A model generated the notes under the pieces. The model saw only the letters and a list, made by a program, of their open reading frames with translations, ran no database searches and was not told where the DNA came from. 64,000 bases of DNA from Glycomyces fuscus. GTDB taxonomy: Bacteria; Actinomycetota; Actinomycetes; Streptosporangiales; Streptosporangiaceae. Where the stretch lies: positions 1-64,000 of the forward strand of contig NYMS01000062.1 in assembly GCA_002529455.1 (NCBI GenBank). The letters run 5' to 3'. Made by a program: the position numbers and the translations under genes. This document shows positions 48,124 to 57,016 of the stretch, in pieces; the first letter of the stretch is position 1, and every line of letters begins with the position of its first letter.

Positions 48124-49095
48124 ATGAAGCTCCGGAGCAAGGTCGCTGCCATCGCCACGGCCGCCCTGGCCGTCGGTGGTGTCACGCTGATGGCCTCTCC
48201 CGCCCAGGCTGACCTGGTCACCCTCTGCTCGGGCCACGGCGGTGCCATCACCCTGCCCACGGACCTCGCGGTCCCCGCCGGCAAGAGCTGCTTCCTGGAC
48301 GGCACGGTCATCCAGGGCGACGTCACCGTCCGCCAGGGTGCCAACCTGCACATCATCGGCGGCGAGATCGAGGGGAAGGTGACCGTCCAGAAGGACGCCT
48401 ACTTCGACTCCCAGGAGAGCTCCGTCGGCGACCGCGTCGTCAACCGCGGCTCCTACGGCACCTACCTGGAGGACAGCTCCACGGGTGCCGCCCTGCGCAC
48501 CGTCCCGGTCGACGGCGGCAACACCGACGGCTTCGCCTACGTGGTGGACTCCTCCGTCCGCGCCATCAACGCCGAGGTCGGCGCCCTCTACGTCTCCGGC
48601 TCGCGCGTCAGCGGCCAGGTCCAGGCCGACGGCGTCGAGTACGCCGACATCTACGACTCCGTGGTGCGCGGCGCCCTGACCGTCAACAACCCCCTCAGCG
48701 GGGGCATCCTCTGCGACAGCGAGGTGATCGGCGCGGCCACCTACAGCGGCGGCACCGGCCCGGTCGCGGTCGGCGCCGGCGAGCAGGAGGGCTTCTGCTC
48801 CTCCGTCAACTACGTCGACGGCGACCTGAGCGTCACCGGCGTCAGCGGCGGCGTCTACGTCGACAACAACATCGTCGGCGGCGACCTGTCCACCTCCGGC
48901 AACACCCCGACCGCCCAGATCGGTGAGAACAACCGCGTCCGCGGTGACATCCTCACCGAGGAGATCGCCCTGCGCAGCTTCTCCGCCGCGGTGGTCGAGG
49001 AGTTCGAGGCCCACGAGGACGACCTCGCCGAGGAGGTCGAGGAGGCCCGCTCCACGACCATCGACGAGGCCATGGCCGCCGGTCCCGCCTTCTAG
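48124..49095 (+). CDS. Secreted beta-structure (polymer-forming-like) protein
   Basis: An exported 323-aa protein of unknown function. ATG 48124 follows an AAGGAA stretch. The N-terminal signal peptide is MKLRSKVAAIATAALAVGG, then ASPAQA. The mature protein is a series of short strands with repeating I/V-x-G-x-V (VIQGDVTVRQGANLHIIGG, IEGKVTVQKDAYF, VSGQVQADGV, VVRGALTVNN, VDGDLSVTGVSGGVYVDN, IVGGDLSTSG), as in right-handed beta-helix or bactofilin-like folds. Cysteines (LCSGHGG, SCFLDG, ILCDSEV, GFCSSV) may form disulfides. The last 40 residues are acidic and helical. It stands alone, with strong terminators on both sides. Confidence 0.7.
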   Translation: MKLRSKVAAIATAALAVGGVTLMASPAQADLVTLCSGHGGAITLPTDLAVPAGKSCFLDGTVIQGDVTVRQGANLHIIGGEIEGKVTVQKDAYFDSQESSVGDRVVNRGSYGTYLEDSSTGAALRTVPVDGGNTDGFAYVVDSSVRAINAEVGALYVSGSRVSGQVQADGVEYADIYDSVVRGALTVNNPLSGGILCDSEVIGAATYSGGTGPVAVGAGEQEGFCSSVNYVDGDLSVTGVSGGVYVDNNIVGGDLSTSGNTPTAQIGENNRVRGDILTEEIALRSFSAAVVEEFEAHEDDLAEEVEEARSTTIDEAMAAGPAF

Positions 49096-49127
49096 GACCT
49101 GCCGCCCGGTCACACCTGGACGCCCGA

Positions 49128-49156
49128 CAGCGCCGACGGCCCCGCCGTCGGCGCTG
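49128..49156 (+). terminator. Hairpin terminator after the secreted protein gene
   Basis: A 13-bp perfect stem CAGCGCCGACGGC / GCCGTCGGCGCTG with a CCC loop. Confidence 0.8.
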
Positions 49157-49290
49157 CCGTGTGTCCGGGGCCGCTCCGCCGGGACGTGCGCCGACGCGGC
49201 GCGGGGCGCGAAGCGGGGGCGCGCGGGGGAGGAGGCGGGGGAGGGCTGTTACCGTCCGCGGGGAGCCAGCCCGACGACGAGGAGCGACGC

Positions 49291-50025
49291 GTGCCGACCA
49301 CCGTGGCCTACGGAGACCACCCCAGCCAGATCGCGCACCTGTGGGAACCGGAGGGCGCGACGGGCGGGGCCGCGCCCGTCGCCGCCCTGCTGCACGGCGG
49401 CTGGTGGCGAGACCGCTTCGACGCCGGACTCATGGACCCGCTGGCCCGCGACCTGGCCGCCGCCGGGTGGGCGGTGTGGAACGTGGAGTACCGCCGTACC
49501 GGCGGTGACGGGGGCGGCTGGCCCCAGACGCTCGACGACGTCGACCGGGCCCTGCGGTTCCTCGCCGGGGCCGCGGCCCGCGAGCCCGGACGCTACGACC
49601 TGTCCCGAACGGTGTCCGTGGGCCACTCGGCGGGCGGCCACCTGGCCCTGCTCAACGCGCTCGACCCGCGCACGCCCGTGAGCGCCGTGGTCGCCCTCGC
49701 GCCCATCACCGATCCCGAGCGCTGTGCCCGGGAGGGGCTGGGAGAGGGCGCGGTGGGTCCGTTCCTGGGCCCCGACCCCTCAGCGCGGGTGTACGCCGCC
49801 TGCTCACCGCGGCTGCGGGTGCCGGCGGTGCCCCAGCTGGTCGTGCACGGAGACGCCGACCAGCGCGTCCCCGCCTCCCACAGCCGCGACTACGTCGCCG
49901 CCGCGCGCGCCGCCGGGGCCGTCGTGGACCACCACGAGCCGGCCGGGGCCGACCACTTCGCGGTCATCGACCCCGCCCACCCCGCCTGGCGGGGGGTGCG
50001 TGCCCACCTGGCGGAGCGGTACTGA
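49291..50025 (+). CDS. Alpha/beta hydrolase
   Basis: A 244-aa hydrolase of the BD-FAE/kynurenine-formamidase-like type. GTG 49291 follows GACGAGGAG and gives a compact family-like N-terminus; the open frame upstream lacks a site. Oxyanion motif LLHGGWWRDRF, nucleophile elbow VGHSAGGHLALL near residue 113, acid in VVHGDADQRVP, and base His in AGADHFAVID. The substrate is unknown. It is convergent with the M48 peptidase gene across a strong shared terminator. Confidence 0.88.
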   Translation: MPTTVAYGDHPSQIAHLWEPEGATGGAAPVAALLHGGWWRDRFDAGLMDPLARDLAAAGWAVWNVEYRRTGGDGGGWPQTLDDVDRALRFLAGAAAREPGRYDLSRTVSVGHSAGGHLALLNALDPRTPVSAVVALAPITDPERCAREGLGEGAVGPFLGPDPSARVYAACSPRLRVPAVPQLVVHGDADQRVPASHSRDYVAAARAAGAVVDHHEPAGADHFAVIDPAHPAWRGVRAHLAERY

Positions 50026-50032
50026 GCCGCAC

Positions 50033-50072
50033 ACGTGAGGGGCGGCCCGCACCCGCGGGCCGCCCCTCACGT
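50033..50072. terminator. Bidirectional terminator between the hydrolase and M48 peptidase genes
   Basis: An 18-bp perfect stem (arms 50033-50050 and 50055-50072; core GAGGGGCGGCCC) with a 4-base loop. Confidence 0.9.
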
Positions 50073-50142
50073 CGGAGCGCAGGACCAGCGCGCGGCGGGC
50101 CCGGTACCGGGCCCCCGGGGCCTCACGCCCGGGGAGGCCCCC

Positions 50143-51198
50143 TCAGGAGGAGGTGTCCGACCCCTGGCCGCTGCGGGAGGAGCCGTTGCGCCACCGGTCG
50201 GCGACGGTGTCGAAGATCTTGCCGCCCGCGCTGGCCGCGCTGCCCGCGACGTCGCGCAGGGTGCCCAGCAGGGGGTCGCCCGTACGCTCCCACGACTCCT
50301 TGTAGGAGTTGGCGGCCCTGCGCGCCTCCTCGCCCACCTTGGCGTCGCGGTCGGAGGAGCGGCGCGGGTAGTCGCCGTTGATGACGCGCTGGTAGGAGCC
50401 GTCCTCGATCCACCGGTGCAGCTCGGCCAGGCGCACCACCGCGAAGGGGTGGGTCTGCCCGACCAGGCTGACCAGCTTGATGAGGCCGTCGCGGGCGTCG
50501 CCGCCGGACTCGTACTCGCGGGCCTGCTCCAGGAAGGCGTCGGGGTTCATCTCCACGAGCCTGGAGCCGCCCGCCATCTTCATCAGGGCGCGCTTGCCCG
50601 CCTCGGGGTCCTGGCTGGCGAGGATCCCGGCGCGGTCACAGGACAGCTCGGACTTGCGGTACCACTCCTCCAGCGCGGCCACGATGGCCTGGATGCCGAT
50701 GAAGCCCAGCGGCACCCACGCCACGCGGGTGGCCAGCCGGATCAGGGCCAGCAGCATGGTGCGGTACACGGCGTGGCCGCTGAGGATGTGGCCGACCTCG
50801 TGGCCGATGACGAAGCGCTGCTCCTCGGCGTCCAGCAGGTCGAACAGCCCCGTGGTCATCACGATGAACGGGCGGTTGCTGCCGATCGCCATGGCGTTCG
50901 GCTTCGGGTTCATCTGGATGTAGAGCTCGGGAACCTCGTCCAGGTCCAGGACGTAGGCGGCGTCGCGCACGTAGTCGTACACGTGGGGGAACTGGGTGGG
51001 CCCGACCCGGACGGCGCTGGACAGGAACATCAGTCGCAGGGCGCGCTCGTTGAACAGCCCCGACAGGCGCTTGAACACCTCGTCGAACCCGCGCAGCGAG
51101 CGCAGCGCGACCAGGGCGCCGCGGTCGGCGGGGTGCTCGTAGGCACGGGACGAGATCTCGGAGAGCCGGACGCGGACGCGGTCTGGTGTGTTGGCCAT
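50143..51198 (-). CDS. M48 family metallopeptidase
   Basis: A membrane-associated zinc protease (HtpX/Ste24-like) of 351 aa. The zinc motif HEXXH is seen in VIGHEVGHILSGH near residue 134, with a likely third ligand in ELSCDRAG. A hydrophobic stretch (MLLALIRLATRVAWVPLGFIGIQAIVA split over residues 145-172) follows the motif. The C-terminal 80 residues are charged and end in a Ser/Gly-rich tail. Start ATG 51198. It is divergent from nadD. Confidence 0.9.
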   Translation of the reverse strand: MANTPDRVRVRLSEISSRAYEHPADRGALVALRSLRGFDEVFKRLSGLFNERALRLMFLSSAVRVGPTQFPHVYDYVRDAAYVLDLDEVPELYIQMNPKPNAMAIGSNRPFIVMTTGLFDLLDAEEQRFVIGHEVGHILSGHAVYRTMLLALIRLATRVAWVPLGFIGIQAIVAALEEWYRKSELSCDRAGILASQDPEAGKRALMKMAGGSRLVEMNPDAFLEQAREYESGGDARDGLIKLVSLVGQTHPFAVVRLAELHRWIEDGSYQRVINGDYPRRSSDRDAKVGEEARRAANSYKESWERTGDPLLGTLRDVAGSAASAGGKIFDTVADRWRNGSSRSGQGSDTSS

Positions 51199-51428
51199 AT
51201 CGGCATGTTATGCGTCGTGGTGACGCTTGGCCACGGTTTCCGGCTTCGAGATATGACGCGATTTTCGGATGCTGCCGAACCGGCCGGGGAAGGAAGCCGA
51301 CGCGGTGTTCGTTGTCCCAGTTCAAGGAGTGAACGGGGAGGAAGGGGACAGCGGTGGTGCCCTCCGTCGGCTAATCTCGGTTGGCCGATCCCGGCAACGG
51401 CAACGTCCACGGCGAAACGGAGCGCACA

Positions 51429-52082
51429 GTGGCGCACGCAGCTTCCGACGCACCCCGCAACGAGGATTCCCCCGCAGGCCGGAGAGGTGCCGGCCCCACC
51501 AAGGTCGGGATCATGGGCGGCACCTTCGACCCCATCCACCACGGCCACCTCGTGGCGGCCAGCGAGGTCGCCCACCTCTTCGGACTCGACGAGGTGGTGT
51601 TCGTGCCCACCGGCCAGCCCTGGCAGAAGGACCTGGCCAAGGTGACCCCCTCCGAGGACCGCTACCTGATGACGGTCATCGCGACCGCCGAGAACCCCCA
51701 GTTCCGGGTGGACCGCGTCGAGATCGACCGCTCGGGGCCCACCTACACCCTCGACACGCTGCGTGAGATGCGTGCCAAGTACGGCCCCGGGGTGGAGCTG
51801 TACTTCATCACCGGGGCGGACGCGCTGGGCGCCATCCTGAGCTGGCACAACGTCGACGAACTGTTCGAGCTCGCGCATTTCGTAGGCTGTAACCGGCCCG
51901 GTCACCACCTCAGCGACACCGGACTGCCCGAGGGCAAGGTCTCCCTGGTGGAGGTCCCCGCACTGGCCATCTCCTCGACCGAGTGCCGGGAACGCGTCCG
52001 CAAGGGCGAACCCATCTGGTACCTGGTCCCCGACGGCATCGTCCGCTACATCAACAAGACCGGGCTTTACCGAGAGAGCTGA
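51429..52082 (+). CDS. nadD: Nicotinate-nucleotide adenylyltransferase
   Basis: Converts nicotinate mononucleotide to deamido-NAD with ATP. The motif [12 protein letters not shown] near residue 30 is the nucleotidyltransferase signature, and [13 protein letters not shown] is the second ATP-site motif. The protein is 217 aa from GTG 51429, which has GGAG 6 bases upstream; an in-frame TTG at 51381 would add 16 residues of low-complexity leader. nadD-rsfS-phosphatase form an operon. Confidence 0.95.
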   Translation: MAHAASDAPRNEDSPAGRRGAGPTKVGIMGGTFDPIHHGHLVAASEVAHLFGLDEVVFVPTGQPWQKDLAKVTPSEDRYLMTVIATAENPQFRVDRVEIDRSGPTYTLDTLREMRAKYGPGVELYFITGADALGAILSWHNVDELFELAHFVGCNRPGHHLSDTGLPEGKVSLVEVPALAISSTECRERVRKGEPIWYLVPDGIVRYINKTGLYRES

Positions 52083-52099
52083 AAGGCAGCAAGCACAAC

Positions 52100-52498
52100 G
52101 TGACAGCCACCGACAGGGCACTGGATCTGGTCAGGGTCGCGGCGGAAGCCGCCTCCGACAAGCTCGCCCAGGAGATCATCGCCTACGACGTCAGCGAGCA
52201 GCTGGTCATCACCGAGGCCTTCGTTCTGTGTTCGGCCCCCAACGACCGGCAGGTCCGCGCGATCGTGGACGAGGTCGAGGACCAGCTGCGCCTGCAGACC
52301 GGGGCCAAGCCGGTCCGGCGGGAGGGCGAGCGTGACGGGCGCTGGGTCCTGCTGGACTACGCCGACATCGTCGTGCACATCCAGCACGAGGAGGAGCGCG
52401 GCTACTACGGCCTCGAGCGGCTGTGGAAGGACTGCCCCGAGATCGACCTGCCCGAGAACGCGCGCGGTGCCGAGCGCACGCCGCTGGACGAGCGCTGA
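52100..52498 (+). CDS. rsfS: Ribosomal silencing factor RsfS
   Basis: Binds uL14 and blocks subunit joining when nutrients are low. It is 132 aa from GTG 52100. The RsfS core is seen in LAQEIIAYDVSEQLVITEAF, NDRQVRAIVDEVED, and GRWVLLDYADIVVHIQHEE, with YYGLERLWKDCP near the end. It follows nadD by 17 bases. Confidence 0.95.
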   Translation: MTATDRALDLVRVAAEAASDKLAQEIIAYDVSEQLVITEAFVLCSAPNDRQVRAIVDEVEDQLRLQTGAKPVRREGERDGRWVLLDYADIVVHIQHEEERGYYGLERLWKDCPEIDLPENARGAERTPLDER

Positions 52499-52532
52499 CA
52501 CCGACGACACTCCGAGCGGAGAGACACACCAC

Positions 52533-53156
52533 GTGAGCGACACCCCTCGTGTGCTGTTCTGGCGGCACGGACGCACGTCCTGGAACGTGGAGAACCGTTT
52601 CCAGGGGCAGACCGACATCCCACTCGACCCGGTCGGCCACGCCCAGGCCAGGCGGGCGGGGGAGCTGCTCGCCTCCATGAACCCCGACTTCATCCTCGCC
52701 TCCGACCTGACCAGGGCCGCCGACACCGCCGGATACCTCTCCCAGGCCTCCGGGGTGCCCGTGGAGTCCGACGCGGGGCTGCGCGAGCGCTTCGGCGGTT
52801 CCTGGGAGGGGATGACGGGGGCGGAGCTGTCCGAGCGCTGGCCGGTCGAGCACGCGCGGATGGACATCCCCGACGGCGAGGGCATCGCCGAGGTCGGTGA
52901 CCGGATGCGCGCCGCCGTCGAGCGCGGGCTGGGCAAGACCCCGCCCGGAGGGCTGCTCGTCGTGGTCAGCCACGGTGCCGCCCTGAGGGTGGGGATCGCC
53001 CGGATGCTGGGGATCCCCGACGAGCAGCGCGAGATCCTGGGGCCGATCAGCAACTGCTGCTGGTCGGTGCTCCAGGAGCGCCGGGGGCGGTGGCGGCTGA
53101 TGGAGCACAACGCGGCCAGCCTTCCCGAGCCGGTCGTGCTCAGCGACGACGCGTAA
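52533..53156 (+). CDS. Histidine phosphatase family protein
   Basis: A 207-aa phosphoglycerate-mutase-like phosphatase. The active-site RHG is in LFWRHGRTSWN, other core residues are in ERFGGSWEGM and the second catalytic His in VVSHGAALRVG. GTG 52533 follows GGAGAG. It completes the nadD-rsfS-phosphatase run, which is followed by tRNA-Ala in this and other actinomycetes. Substrate unknown. Confidence 0.93.
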   Translation: MSDTPRVLFWRHGRTSWNVENRFQGQTDIPLDPVGHAQARRAGELLASMNPDFILASDLTRAADTAGYLSQASGVPVESDAGLRERFGGSWEGMTGAELSERWPVEHARMDIPDGEGIAEVGDRMRAAVERGLGKTPPGGLLVVVSHGAALRVGIARMLGIPDEQREILGPISNCCWSVLQERRGRWRLMEHNAASLPEPVVLSDDA

Positions 53157-53234
53157 CCGTTTCGACGTCGCGGCCGGATTCCGCTATGGTTCAGGGAGTC
53201 GGCAGGACCGCACAGGTCCGATCGACTCCCTTGA

Positions 53235-53307
53235 GGGGCTATGGCGCAGTTGGTAGCGCGCCTCCATGGCATGGAGGAGGTCTGGGGTTCGAATCCCCAT
53301 AGCTCCA
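53235..53307 (+). tRNA. tRNA-Ala (anticodon GGC)
   Basis: A 73-nt cloverleaf. Acceptor GGGGCTA pairs with TAGCTCC and includes the G3:U70 wobble that is the alanine identity element. The D arm has GCGCAGTTGGTAGCGC, the anticodon stem-loop is CCTCC-ATGGCAT-GGAGG (anticodon GGC), and the T arm has GGGGTTCGAATCCCC. The discriminator is A, and the CCA end is not encoded. Confidence 0.97.
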
Positions 53308-53439
53308 CAAACCCAGGGCGACCCTGCTCGCGCGTGACCGCGCTCGCCGGGTCGTCCTTCGTCCTTCCCGGGGAAAGACCCCGAACCCCCGGGGCGGCCC
53401 CCTGTGGTCCGGGCCGCGCTGGTCGGCGACCGGTCGGGG

Positions 53440-54090
53440 TCAGCCCGCCTCCCGCCGGCGCTTCCAGTGGACGTAGCCGCCCCTGAGGCTGCGCGCGCGG
53501 CGTCCCGTCCCGCCGAGCAGGCGCACGGCGCGCGGTGAGACCACGCAGTAGGGCCCCTGGCAGTAGGCCACGATCGTCACGTCCCACGGCAGCTCGTCCA
53601 GCCGCTCCTCCAGCTCGCGCGAGGGGATCGACACCGCGCCGGGCACGTGGTCCTCCTCGTACTCCCGCTCCGAGCGCAGGTCCACCAGCAGGACGTCCCC
53701 CGCGCGCAGCAGCTCCTCCAGCTCCGCGCCGGTGACCGCGTCGACCGTCCCCTCCGCGCCCAGGTGCTCCTCGATCTGCGCGCGCAGGTCGCTCGTGCGC
53801 TCCTCGGCGAACTCCTGGAACGCCCCCAGGAACCGCGACACCTCCCGGTCGCGCAGGGAGTAGTGGATCCGGGTGCCCTCCCGCCGGGTGGACACCAGCC
53901 CGGCCGCGCGCAGCTGCTGCAGGTGCGCCGACGTGTTCTTCAGCGGCAGCCCGCCCCGCTGGGCCAGCTCCTCGACGGTGCACCCGCCCTGGTCGAGCAG
54001 GTCGAGCAGCCGCAGCCGCACCGGCGCGGACAGCGCCTTGCCCAGGCGGGCCAGGTGCTCGTAGATCGGGGCTTCGGGAAAGTCACTCAT
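53440..54090 (-). CDS. ArsR-type HTH regulator fused to a rhodanese domain
   Basis: A 216-aa regulator. The N-terminal winged helix carries PVRLRLLDLLDQGGCTVEEL and NTSAHLQQLRAAGLVSTRRE (residues about 21-60). The C-terminal rhodanese domain (residues about 125-205) has the active-site loop VAYCQGPYC. Such fusions sense or carry reactive sulfur in the persulfide-responsive branch of ArsR regulators. Start ATG 54090 overlaps the upstream gene's stop by 8 bases (ATGAGTGA), so the two are translationally coupled. A palindrome upstream of the pair is a likely operator. Confidence 0.88.
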   Translation of the reverse strand: MSDFPEAPIYEHLARLGKALSAPVRLRLLDLLDQGGCTVEELAQRGGLPLKNTSAHLQQLRAAGLVSTRREGTRIHYSLRDREVSRFLGAFQEFAEERTSDLRAQIEEHLGAEGTVDAVTGAELEELLRAGDVLLVDLRSEREYEEDHVPGAVSIPSRELEERLDELPWDVTIVAYCQGPYCVVSPRAVRLLGGTGRRARSLRGGYVHWKRRREAG

Positions 54091-54940
54091 AGGCGGGCAG
54101 GTCCCCCCTGAGGAAGCGGACGTAGCGTTCGGCGTCGCGCGCGAGGAGCTCCTTGGCGCCGCCCCCGATGGCGGGTTCCCACCATCCACCGTGGATCCGG
54201 TCGAAGTCCAGGTGGTCCACCGCGGCCACCACGCGCCGCACCAGGCGCTCCGGGAGGGGGAGGCGGTTCGGTGCGCTGTAGACGAAGGTGACGTGGTCCC
54301 CGCCCGGGGTGACCATGATCGTGTCCCCGGTGAAGAGCACGCCCGGCCCCCGGTCCAGGTGCAGCACCGCGCTGCCGGGGAAGTGGCCGCCGGTCTGGAC
54401 GAGGGTCACGCCCGGCAGCGGCCGGTGCTCCCCGCTCCAGGTCCGCACCCGCCCGCTCGGCCGCTGGAGCCAGTGCGCGTCCGCCTCGGGCAGGGCGATC
54501 GGAGCTCCGAACAGGTCGGCCCACTCCACGGCGGAGCCGTACATGTGCGGGTGGCTCGACGCGACCACGGTGACGCCCCCGAGCCGTTCGACCCCGGCCA
54601 CGGCGTCGCGGTCGAGGAAGCCGGGCGGGTCCCACAGCAGGTTGCCCCGTCCGGTCCGCACGAGGACGCCGCGGTGGCCGACGCCGAGTCCGGGCTCGAC
54701 GCCGATCCCCACCACGGACTCCTCCACGGGGCGCAGCACGGTCCGGTAGCCCTCGGCGGCCAGCTGCGCGCGCGTGGCCCAGCGGTGCCCGTCCCGGGGA
54801 ACCCACTGGCGGTCGTCCTCGCAGAGCGGGCAGTCGGCGGGGGCGGCGTCGGAGGGCGGCCGGTTGGCGCCGCAGGTGAGGCAGACCCAGTAGTCGGCGA
54901 TCTCGGCGGTGTCGGCGGACGCGGGGGGTGAGGTGTCCAT
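54083..54940 (-). CDS. Metallo-beta-lactamase-fold protein with N-terminal zinc ribbon
   Basis: A 285-aa protein. The N-terminus has a CxxC pair (VCLTCGANRP and CPLCEDDRQ), a rubredoxin-like zinc ribbon. The MBL-like body follows: VASSHPHMYGSAVEW stands where HxHxDH is expected, so the Asp-His of the second metal site is missing. GGHFPGSAVLHL, LFTGDTIMVTP and RIHGGWW supply other ligands. Activity may therefore differ from typical hydrolases. Its gene overlaps the ArsR-rhodanese gene, which suggests a sulfur-related role. Confidence 0.78.
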   Translation of the reverse strand: MDTSPPASADTAEIADYWVCLTCGANRPPSDAAPADCPLCEDDRQWVPRDGHRWATRAQLAAEGYRTVLRPVEESVVGIGVEPGLGVGHRGVLVRTGRGNLLWDPPGFLDRDAVAGVERLGGVTVVASSHPHMYGSAVEWADLFGAPIALPEADAHWLQRPSGRVRTWSGEHRPLPGVTLVQTGGHFPGSAVLHLDRGPGVLFTGDTIMVTPGGDHVTFVYSAPNRLPLPERLVRRVVAAVDHLDFDRIHGGWWEPAIGGGAKELLARDAERYVRFLRGDLPAYE

Positions 54941-54960
54941 GGCTCTCTCGTCTCCGGATG

Positions 54961-54994
54961 TTCTACTGATCCATTGATCTAGTGATGAGTAGAA
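54961..54994 (-). promoter_or_regulatory. Imperfect palindrome upstream of the MBL/ArsR-rhodanese operon
   Basis: An inverted repeat TTCTACT (54961-54967) ... AGTAGAA (54988-54994) in an AT-rich patch of otherwise GC-rich DNA, 21 bases before the ATG at 54940. It is a likely ArsR operator. Confidence 0.55.
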
Positions 54995-55227
54995 TATGGG
55001 GAGCGAGCGGGAGCGGGCAACCCCGGACACCGGCTTCCCCCGGGGCCCTCCACAGGCCGCGGGGGAAGCCGGCGGGTGCCGTGGGCGCTCCCCCGGGCCG
55101 GACCCGGGGGCGACCCGGCCGCTCACGGGCGCCTCAGGCGTCCCCGGGCCCGGTGCGACCGCCCACCGCGCCCCGCGGCCGGGCCCGTACCTCCACGCCT
55201 GTGGACGGTCCGGCCCCGCCGGGGCGC

Positions 55228-56886
55228 TCACTCCCGGCGCAGCCACACCGCCGCGTTCCCCGGCAGCCGCCCGTCCGTCTCCACGCTGGCCACCAGCACC
55301 CGGCCCGGCGGCAGCTCCACCGCCTCCTCACCCGTGTTGACCAGCACCAGGACGTCGCCGCCCCGCCAGTAGGCCAGCACCGGCCCCCGGTTCAGCGTGT
55401 CGTCCCACGTCAGGACCTCGTCCGAGGAGAACTCCCCGCGGTGCGCCAGGGCCCGGCGGTAGAGGGAGAGCACGGACCCGGGGTCGTCGGCCTGGGCCTG
55501 TACCGACCACCGGCCCCACCCCTCGGGCTGGGGCAGCCACGGGGCGCTCCCCGGCTCCTCGGAGCCCACAGCGTCCCCACCGGCCCCGCTGAACCCGTAC
55601 GAGGCCCCCTCCACCGTCCAGGGCAGCGGCACCCGGCACCCGTCCCGCCCCTTGTCGGTGTGCCCGCTGCGCACCCACCGCGGGTCCTCCAGCGACTCCG
55701 CGGGCAGGTCCGCCACCTCCGGCAGACCCAGCTCCTCGCCCTGGTACACGTACGCCGACCCCGGCAGCGACAGCTCCAGCAGCGCCAGCGCCCGCGCCCG
55801 CCGCGTGCCCAGCTCCAGGTCCGGCTCCGGGTCGTGCCCGTCGGAGAGCAGCCACGCCCCCTGGTCGGTGCCCGCGGGCAGCCCCAGCACCGACACCGGG
55901 CGCACCACGTCGTGGTTGCCGATCACCCACGTGGGCACCGTGCCCACCTGCGCGGCGTCGGCGATCGAGGAGTCGATCACCCTCCGGTAGGCGTCGGCGT
56001 CCCACGCCGTCCGCAGGAAGTCGAAGTTGAACGCCTGGTCCAGCTCGTCCGGCCGCGTGTACAGCACCCGCCGCTCACTGGGCAGCCACACCTCGCCCAC
56101 CGTGGCCGGGGGAGGGTCGAACTCGGCCAGCACCCGCCGCCAGTCCCGGTACACCTCGTGCACCTCGGGCCGGTCCAGGAACGGGTGGTCCGGGTTGGCC
56201 AGGATGTCCTCGAACCGGCCGCCCTCCACCAGCACCAGGTCGCGCAGCGGTTCGTCCAGGTCCTTGACCAGCGCGTACGCCACGTCGATCCGGAACCCGT
56301 CCACACCGCGCCCGCTCCAGAACCGCAGGATGCCGCGGAACTCCTCGCGCACCCGCGGGTCGCCCCAGTTCAGGTCCGGCTGCTCGGGCGCGAACATGTG
56401 CAGGTACCACTGCCCGTCCGCCGCGCGGGTCCAGGCCGGTCCGCCGAACGTCGACCGCCAGTTGGTCGGCGGCAGCCCGCCGTCCGCGCCCCGCCCGTCG
56501 CGGAACACGTACAGCTCCCGCTCGGGCGATCCGGGGCCGGCCTCCAGCGCCTTCCGGAACCACGGGTGCTCCTCGGAGGTGTGGTTGGGCACGATGTCGA
56601 CCATCACCCGCAGGCCCAGCGCGTGCGCGGCCGCCACCATCGCGTCGAAGTCCTCCAGGGTGCCCAGGCGCGGGTCCACGTCCCGGAAGTCGGCCACGTC
56701 GTACCCGCCGTCCGCCCACGGCGAGGTGTAGAACGGCGACAGCCAGATCCCGTCCGCGCCCAGGTCGGCGACGTGGCCCAGACGCGCGGTGATCCCCGCG
56801 ATGTCGCCGGTCCCGTCCCCGTCGGCGTCGGCGAAGCTGCGCGGATAGACCTGGTACAGGACCGCGTCGCGCCACCAGTGCTGCAT
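55228..56886 (-). CDS. Alpha-glucosidase, GH13 family
   Basis: A cytoplasmic GH13 enzyme of 552 aa that hydrolyses alpha-glucosides such as maltose or isomaltose. N-terminus MQHWWRDAVLYQVYPRSFAD. Conserved regions are DIVPNHTS, GFRIDVAYAL (nucleophile Asp), TVGEVWL (acid Glu) and VIGNHDVVRP (transition-state Asp). There is no signal peptide, so it acts on imported sugars. It follows the LacI gene on the same strand with 130 bp between them. The divergent ABC importer supplies the substrate. Confidence 0.93.
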   Translation of the reverse strand: MQHWWRDAVLYQVYPRSFADADGDGTGDIAGITARLGHVADLGADGIWLSPFYTSPWADGGYDVADFRDVDPRLGTLEDFDAMVAAAHALGLRVMVDIVPNHTSEEHPWFRKALEAGPGSPERELYVFRDGRGADGGLPPTNWRSTFGGPAWTRAADGQWYLHMFAPEQPDLNWGDPRVREEFRGILRFWSGRGVDGFRIDVAYALVKDLDEPLRDLVLVEGGRFEDILANPDHPFLDRPEVHEVYRDWRRVLAEFDPPPATVGEVWLPSERRVLYTRPDELDQAFNFDFLRTAWDADAYRRVIDSSIADAAQVGTVPTWVIGNHDVVRPVSVLGLPAGTDQGAWLLSDGHDPEPDLELGTRRARALALLELSLPGSAYVYQGEELGLPEVADLPAESLEDPRWVRSGHTDKGRDGCRVPLPWTVEGASYGFSGAGGDAVGSEEPGSAPWLPQPEGWGRWSVQAQADDPGSVLSLYRRALAHRGEFSSDEVLTWDDTLNRGPVLAYWRGGDVLVLVNTGEEAVELPPGRVLVASVETDGRLPGNAAVWLRRE

Positions 56887-57016
56887 GTTGGTTCCCCCAG
56901 ATGGTCGGGTGATCGGATGGTCGGGTGGGGTCAGGGGCGCCGCACTCCCGTCGGCGCACGGAGTCTTCCGGCAACCGGGTTCTCCGGCGACCGAAACCCC
57001 GGGGGCCGTCCGCGCC

